From Phyllobacteriaceae bacterium (lineage in GTDB: Bacteria > Pseudomonadota > Alphaproteobacteria > Rhizobiales > Devosiaceae), in assembly GCA_012799265.1 (NCBI GenBank), contig JAAZLP010000113.1, positions 1 through 9,567 of the forward strand: 9,567 nt of DNA. Direction: 5' to 3'. Position numbers and translations under genes: made by a program. Below, piece after piece: positions 8,024-9,567 of the stretch. Positions within the stretch are counted from its first letter, which is position 1. Each line of letters starts with the position of its first letter. A model generated the notes under the pieces. The model saw only the letters and a program-made list of their open reading frames with translations. It had not been told where the DNA came from and did not search any database.

Positions 8024-9523
8024 ATGATCAAAACCCGTCTGGCGGTCGGCACCGCCCTTTCTACTTTGGCAGTGCTGGTGGGCATGAGCGCACCGACCCT
8101 GGCCCAGGACATCGACTTTGGCGATGACACGTCCGAATGGGCCAATGATGGCGAGTGCGACGACCCGCGCTTTACCGGCAGCGGCATGGCCGCAGAGCTA
8201 GAAGATGTCGATATTGGCAAGGATGCAACCGACTGCCGCGCCGCCTTCGACGCCGGCACGATAACTCTGATCTCGGGCGGCACGCCCGCAACGCCGCCCC
8301 CTCTCCCGACCACCGATACCGACATCGACTTTGGTGACGACAGCTCGGAATGGGCCAATGACGGCGAATGCGACGACATGCGCTTCACCGGCACCGGCAT
8401 GGCCGCAGAGCTTGAAGATGTAGACACCGGACGAGACGCAACGGACTGCCGTACGCTCTATGACGCCGGCGAGATCACACTGGTTGAGGCAGGTGTCAGC
8501 GCGGGCAGCAGTCTCGACGCCGCGCCGGCCTCGGATATCGATTTTGGCGACGACACTTCGCCCTGGGCGAAGGACGGCGAATGCGATGATCCCCGCTTTA
8601 CCGGCCGCGGCATGGCCGAAGCACTTGAAGATGCGGACATCGGCAAGGATGCCACCGATTGCCGGGAGGCCTTTGAAGCAGGTGACATCACCTTGGCCTC
8701 GGAAAGCGACACTGCCGAGCCGGCAGAAATCGACTTTGGCGACGACAGCTCCGAATGGGCCAAGGACGAGGAATGCGATGATCCGCGCTTTTCGGGTCAC
8801 GGCATGGCTGGCGCGCTGAGCGACGAGAACATTCTCCGCGACGCCACCGACTGCCGCAATGCATTCAATGACGGCACGATCACCTTTGTCGGCGAAGGCG
8901 GAAGCACCTCTACGGCGGCTCCGGCATGGCTGGAGGCAATCGCTGGCCGTATCGACTTTGGTGACGACAGCTCCGACTGGGCCAATGACGGCGAATGCGA
9001 TGATCCGGACTTCGTTGGTCCGGGTGCCGTATCCGCTCCGTCCGACGATGACCGCATGCGCGACGCTTCCGACTGCCGCGCTGCTTTTATCGCCGGCACG
9101 GTCACGCTGATGTCGACCAGTGCGTCCACTGATTTCGACTACGGCAGCGACTTCTCCGAATGGGCTAACGACGGCCAGTGCGATGACTGGCGCTTCACCG
9201 GCCCGGGCATGGCCAAGAAGTTGTCCGCCGATGACGTGCTGGGCGATGCATCCGACTGCCGCATGCTCGAGGAGGAAGGCCAGGTGTCCATCAAGCCGGT
9301 CTACCAGCCCAGCTACGCGCTCAACGGCCCCTATGACAGCTCGGACGTCGATTTTGGCGACAATTCCTCGTCCTATGCCAATGACAATATCTGCGATGAC
9401 CCGCGCTTTGAAGGCCCTGGCGTTGCCACGACCCTGCTCGACAGCGACCGTCGCGCCGACGCGGCAGATTGCCGTGCTGCCTATGAGGAAGGCACCATCG
9501 TGCTGCGGGACGGCGAGGCCTGA
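8024..9523 (+). CDS. Secreted protein made of seven 54-residue two-cysteine acidic repeats, function unknown
   Basis: I cannot assign this protein to a named family. The 499-residue product starts with a Sec signal peptide (MIKTRLAVG, a hydrophobic core, then SAPTLA, probable cleavage near A27-Q28). The rest is seven repeats at residues 29-82, 100-153, 171-224, 235-288, 309-362, 370-423 and 441-494. Each is exactly 54 residues, with linkers of 7-20 residues rich in Gly, Ser, Thr, Ala and Pro. The consensus is DIDFGDDSSEWANDGECDD, PRFTGPGMA, then a variable acidic stretch, DATDCRAAF and GTITL. Each repeat has two cysteines exactly 26 apart (14 in all, no others), suggesting one disulfide per repeat in the periplasm or outside. 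The protein is strongly acidic, with no catalytic domain, later membrane segment or sorting signal. A structural, adhesive or metal-binding role is inference. It lies between two terminators, so it is probably transcribed alone. Confidence 0.9.
   Translation: MIKTRLAVGTALSTLAVLVGMSAPTLAQDIDFGDDTSEWANDGECDDPRFTGSGMAAELEDVDIGKDATDCRAAFDAGTITLISGGTPATPPPLPTTDTDIDFGDDSSEWANDGECDDMRFTGTGMAAELEDVDTGRDATDCRTLYDAGEITLVEAGVSAGSSLDAAPASDIDFGDDTSPWAKDGECDDPRFTGRGMAEALEDADIGKDATDCREAFEAGDITLASESDTAEPAEIDFGDDSSEWAKDEECDDPRFSGHGMAGALSDENILRDATDCRNAFNDGTITFVGEGGSTSTAAPAWLEAIAGRIDFGDDSSDWANDGECDDPDFVGPGAVSAPSDDDRMRDASDCRAAFIAGTVTLMSTSASTDFDYGSDFSEWANDGQCDDWRFTGPGMAKKLSADDVLGDASDCRMLEEEGQVSIKPVYQPSYALNGPYDSSDVDFGDNSSSYANDNICDDPRFEGPGVATTLLDSDRRADAADCRAAYEEGTIVLRDGEA
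8108..9505 (+). repeat. Seven tandem coding repeats of 162 bp with variable linkers
   Basis: The units occupy 8108-8269, 8321-8482, 8534-8695, 8726-8887, 8948-9109, 9131-9292 and 9344-9505. All are exactly 162 bp with no internal insertion or deletion. By hand alignment 17 of 54 positions are identical in all seven: D3, G5, S9, A12, D14, C17, D18, D19, F22, G24, G26, D39, A40, D42, C43, R44 and G50. Units 1 and 2, and 1 and 3, share 45 of 54 residues, while unit 1 and unit 7 share 32. Four of the six start-to-start distances are 71 codons. The pattern indicates tandem duplication followed by drift, with units 5-7 the most diverged. Confidence 0.95.
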
Positions 9524-9543
9524 TCCGCATTGACGGAACCGAT

Positions 9544-9567
9544 AAAAAACGGCGGGAAAATCCCCGC
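9544..9567. terminator. Hairpin terminator at the right edge, probably bidirectional
   Basis: GCGGG (9552-9556) and CCCGC (9563-9567) form a stem with a 6-nt loop. On the reverse strand the stem is followed by CG and six Ts (9549-9544), a good intrinsic terminator for a leftward gene lying beyond the window. If the next forward bases are CG and a T-run, it would also terminate the repeat-protein gene, which ends 20 bp before the A-tract. That continuation is outside the window. Confidence 0.65.

Noticed and set aside
8108..9505. Regular repeats considered as a CRISPR array
   Set aside because: The units are 162 bp, in frame, protein-coding and diverged with synonymous changes; there are no short identical direct repeats with unique spacers.
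8108..9505. Acidic repeats considered as RTX, dockerin, EF-hand or LDL-receptor class A
   Set aside because: No GGXGXDXUX nonapeptides, no canonical 12-residue EF loop with DxDxDG, and two rather than six cysteines per unit.

Overview
This 9.6-kb, GC-rich window looks like chromosomal DNA of an alphaproteobacterium, most likely of the Hyphomicrobiales (Rhizobiales), possibly near Devosia or Pelagibacterium. The grounds are the F1-only atpH-atpA-atpG order with no F0 genes upstream, priA divergent from xerC just upstream of the atp genes, the BrnT/BrnA pair, and several GANTC (CcrM-type) sites. The genus is a guess from protein flavour; no 16S or other marker is present.

Left part, minus strand (read right to left): priA (replication restart helicase), a brnT-brnA toxin-antitoxin pair, then atpH, atpA and the 5' part of atpG, which runs off the left edge. 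The atp genes are tightly packed: atpH stop directly abuts atpA start, and atpA and atpG are 21 bp apart. The 340-bp gap between brnA and atpH has no convincing gene. It holds a candidate atp promoter, a leader hairpin and a cluster of four GANTC sites. A perfect 18-bp palindrome lies between priA and brnT beside a good -35/-10 pair and is the likely brnTA operator.

Right part, plus strand: xerC (chromosome dimer resolution recombinase), divergent from priA across 164 bp; a 10-TM EamA/DMT family permease; and a gene for a secreted 499-residue protein. After its signal peptide, the last protein is essentially seven copies of a 54-residue acidic repeat, each with two cysteines exactly 26 residues apart. 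The window ends in a hairpin/T-tract terminator that appears to serve at least a converging gene beyond the edge.

Most of the window is core housekeeping sequence. The two accessory items are the brnTA module between priA and the atp genes, and the seven-repeat secreted protein. The latter is the best candidate for something undescribed: the repeat is regular, matches no named domain I can assign with confidence, and suggests a disulfide-stapled, possibly metal-binding envelope or extracellular module.
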